Shown: positions 62,951 to 64,000 of the stretch, one piece after another
How the letters are laid out: each line of letters opens with the position of its first letter
Numbering within the stretch: position 1 is the stretch's first letter
From: GCA-2737665 sp044344795
GTDB lineage: Bacteria > Bacteroidota > Bacteroidia > Palsa-965
Direction: 5' to 3'
DNA length: 64,000 nt
NCBI GenBank assembly: GCA_044344795.1
Contig: JBIJCF010000001.1
Span: 109,849-173,848, forward strand
Notes under the pieces: model-generated
Told to the model about the DNA's origin: nothing
Databases searched by the model: none
What the model saw: only the letters and a program-made list of their open reading frames with translations
Program-made: the position numbers and the translations under genes

Positions 62951-63026
62951 GTATTCTACTTCTGTTATGTTTTTAATTCCAATATGTCAAAGAACTTTTT
63001 CCATGTCTCAACAGACTGAGGAAGCG

Positions 63027-63100
63027 TGGAGAATATCGGAGTCGAACCGATGACCCCCTGCGTGCAAGGCAGGTGCTCTGGCCAGCTGAGCTAATTCCCC
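63027..63100 (-). tRNA. tRNA-Ala (anticodon TGC)
   Basis: The minus strand reads GGGGAATTAGCTCAGCTGG at the 5' end, an anticodon loop CTTGCAC giving TGC, the T arm GGTTCGACTCC and an acceptor end ATTCTCC plus discriminator A. The 7-bp acceptor stem has one G-T pair. It lies in the 16S-23S spacer, the usual place. The CCA end is not encoded. Confidence 0.97.
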
Positions 63101-63118
63101 AAAACGACGCTATCGTAG

Positions 63119-63192
63119 TAGTCCCGAGCAGATTTGAACTGCTGACCTCTACATTATCAGTGTAGCGCTCTAACCAACTGAGCTACGGGACT
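63119..63192 (-). tRNA. tRNA-Ile (anticodon GAT)
   Basis: The minus strand reads AGTCCCGTAGCTCAGTTGG at the 5' end, an anticodon loop CTGATAA giving GAT, the T arm AGTTCAAATCT and an acceptor end CGGGACT plus discriminator A. The acceptor stem pairs perfectly. It lies 18 bp from tRNA-Ala in the 16S-23S spacer. The CCA end is not encoded. Confidence 0.97.
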
Positions 63193-63327
63193 GTTGATTA
63201 CCGCTGCCCTAGATTATTACGCACTACTGTGCTCGTCTGGGTGCCTCGCGTTGAGTGAAAAAGAATGGAAAAGGAAGTAAGCAAAGAAACCAATTACTAT
63301 TGCTAGTAATGCACAAGATTTCTCTAG

Positions 63328-64000
<673 letters not shown>

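Overview
The window is a chromosomal segment of a Bacteroidota bacterium, probably from the Chitinophagales/Sphingobacteriales side of the phylum. The evidence is GldB and GldC gliding-motility proteins, a secreted protein with the type B type IX secretion (T9SS) C-terminal domain, DUF4290, a Bacteroidota-type putative porin, and repeated TAnnTTTG or TAnnTTCG promoter boxes. An rRNA operon with Ile and Ala tRNAs in the spacer lies at the right edge. Most genes are housekeeping and sit on the minus strand in tightly packed operons.

Region 1 (1-12180, minus) is the division and cell wall (dcw) cluster, read mraZ-rsmH-ftsL-ftsI-murE-mraY-murD-[stand-alone MurD C-terminal domain]-ftsW-murG-murC, with murC cut by the left edge. 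Three GTGGG repeats at exact 10-bp spacing upstream of mraZ look like the MraZ operator. The most unusual item in the window is here: a 163-residue gene between murD and ftsW that matches only MurD domain 3 and has lost the conserved lysine of the NDSKATN motif.

Region 2 (12.5-23.6 kb) holds a two-gene acyltransferase/GNAT operon resembling the Bacteroides glycine-lipid genes, engB, a T9SS cargo protein, gldC, gldB, two outer-membrane barrels, nadE, an SDR enzyme and a tandem VOC protein. Region 3 (23.6-42.1 kb) holds a PlsC-like acyltransferase, pyrC, an M28-PDZ peptidase, a TolB-like propeller, a DPM1-like glycosyltransferase, an RlpA-like protein, acs, a YCII-domain protein, a sigma54-type response regulator without a DNA-binding domain, Ppx/GppA, an ABC exporter, a small-protein/nucleotidyltransferase pair, dnaJ, grpE, a TlpA-like thioredoxin, murA and a DUF4290 gene.

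Region 4 (42.2-59.8 kb) is envelope glycan and lipid synthesis. It contains two tandem LpxL-type acyltransferases, a CpsB-type PHP phosphatase, tex, and a nine-gene minus-strand nucleotide-sugar operon. That operon should make UDP-glucuronate, UDP-xylose, UDP-GlcNAcA and its 3-acetamido derivative, UDP-GalNAcA and dTDP-4-keto-6-deoxyglucose, but it contains no glycosyltransferase, flippase or polymerase. waaA and two outer-membrane proteins follow. Region 5 (59.9-64.0 kb) is the rRNA operon on the minus strand: 16S (partial), tRNA-Ile, tRNA-Ala, 23S, 5S and a terminator.

I saw no insertion sequence, prophage, CRISPR array or integrase. Functions are assigned from motifs read by eye and from knowledge of protein families; no database search was possible. 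rRNA ends are approximate, and several starts were moved inward from the longest reading frame as explained in each entry.
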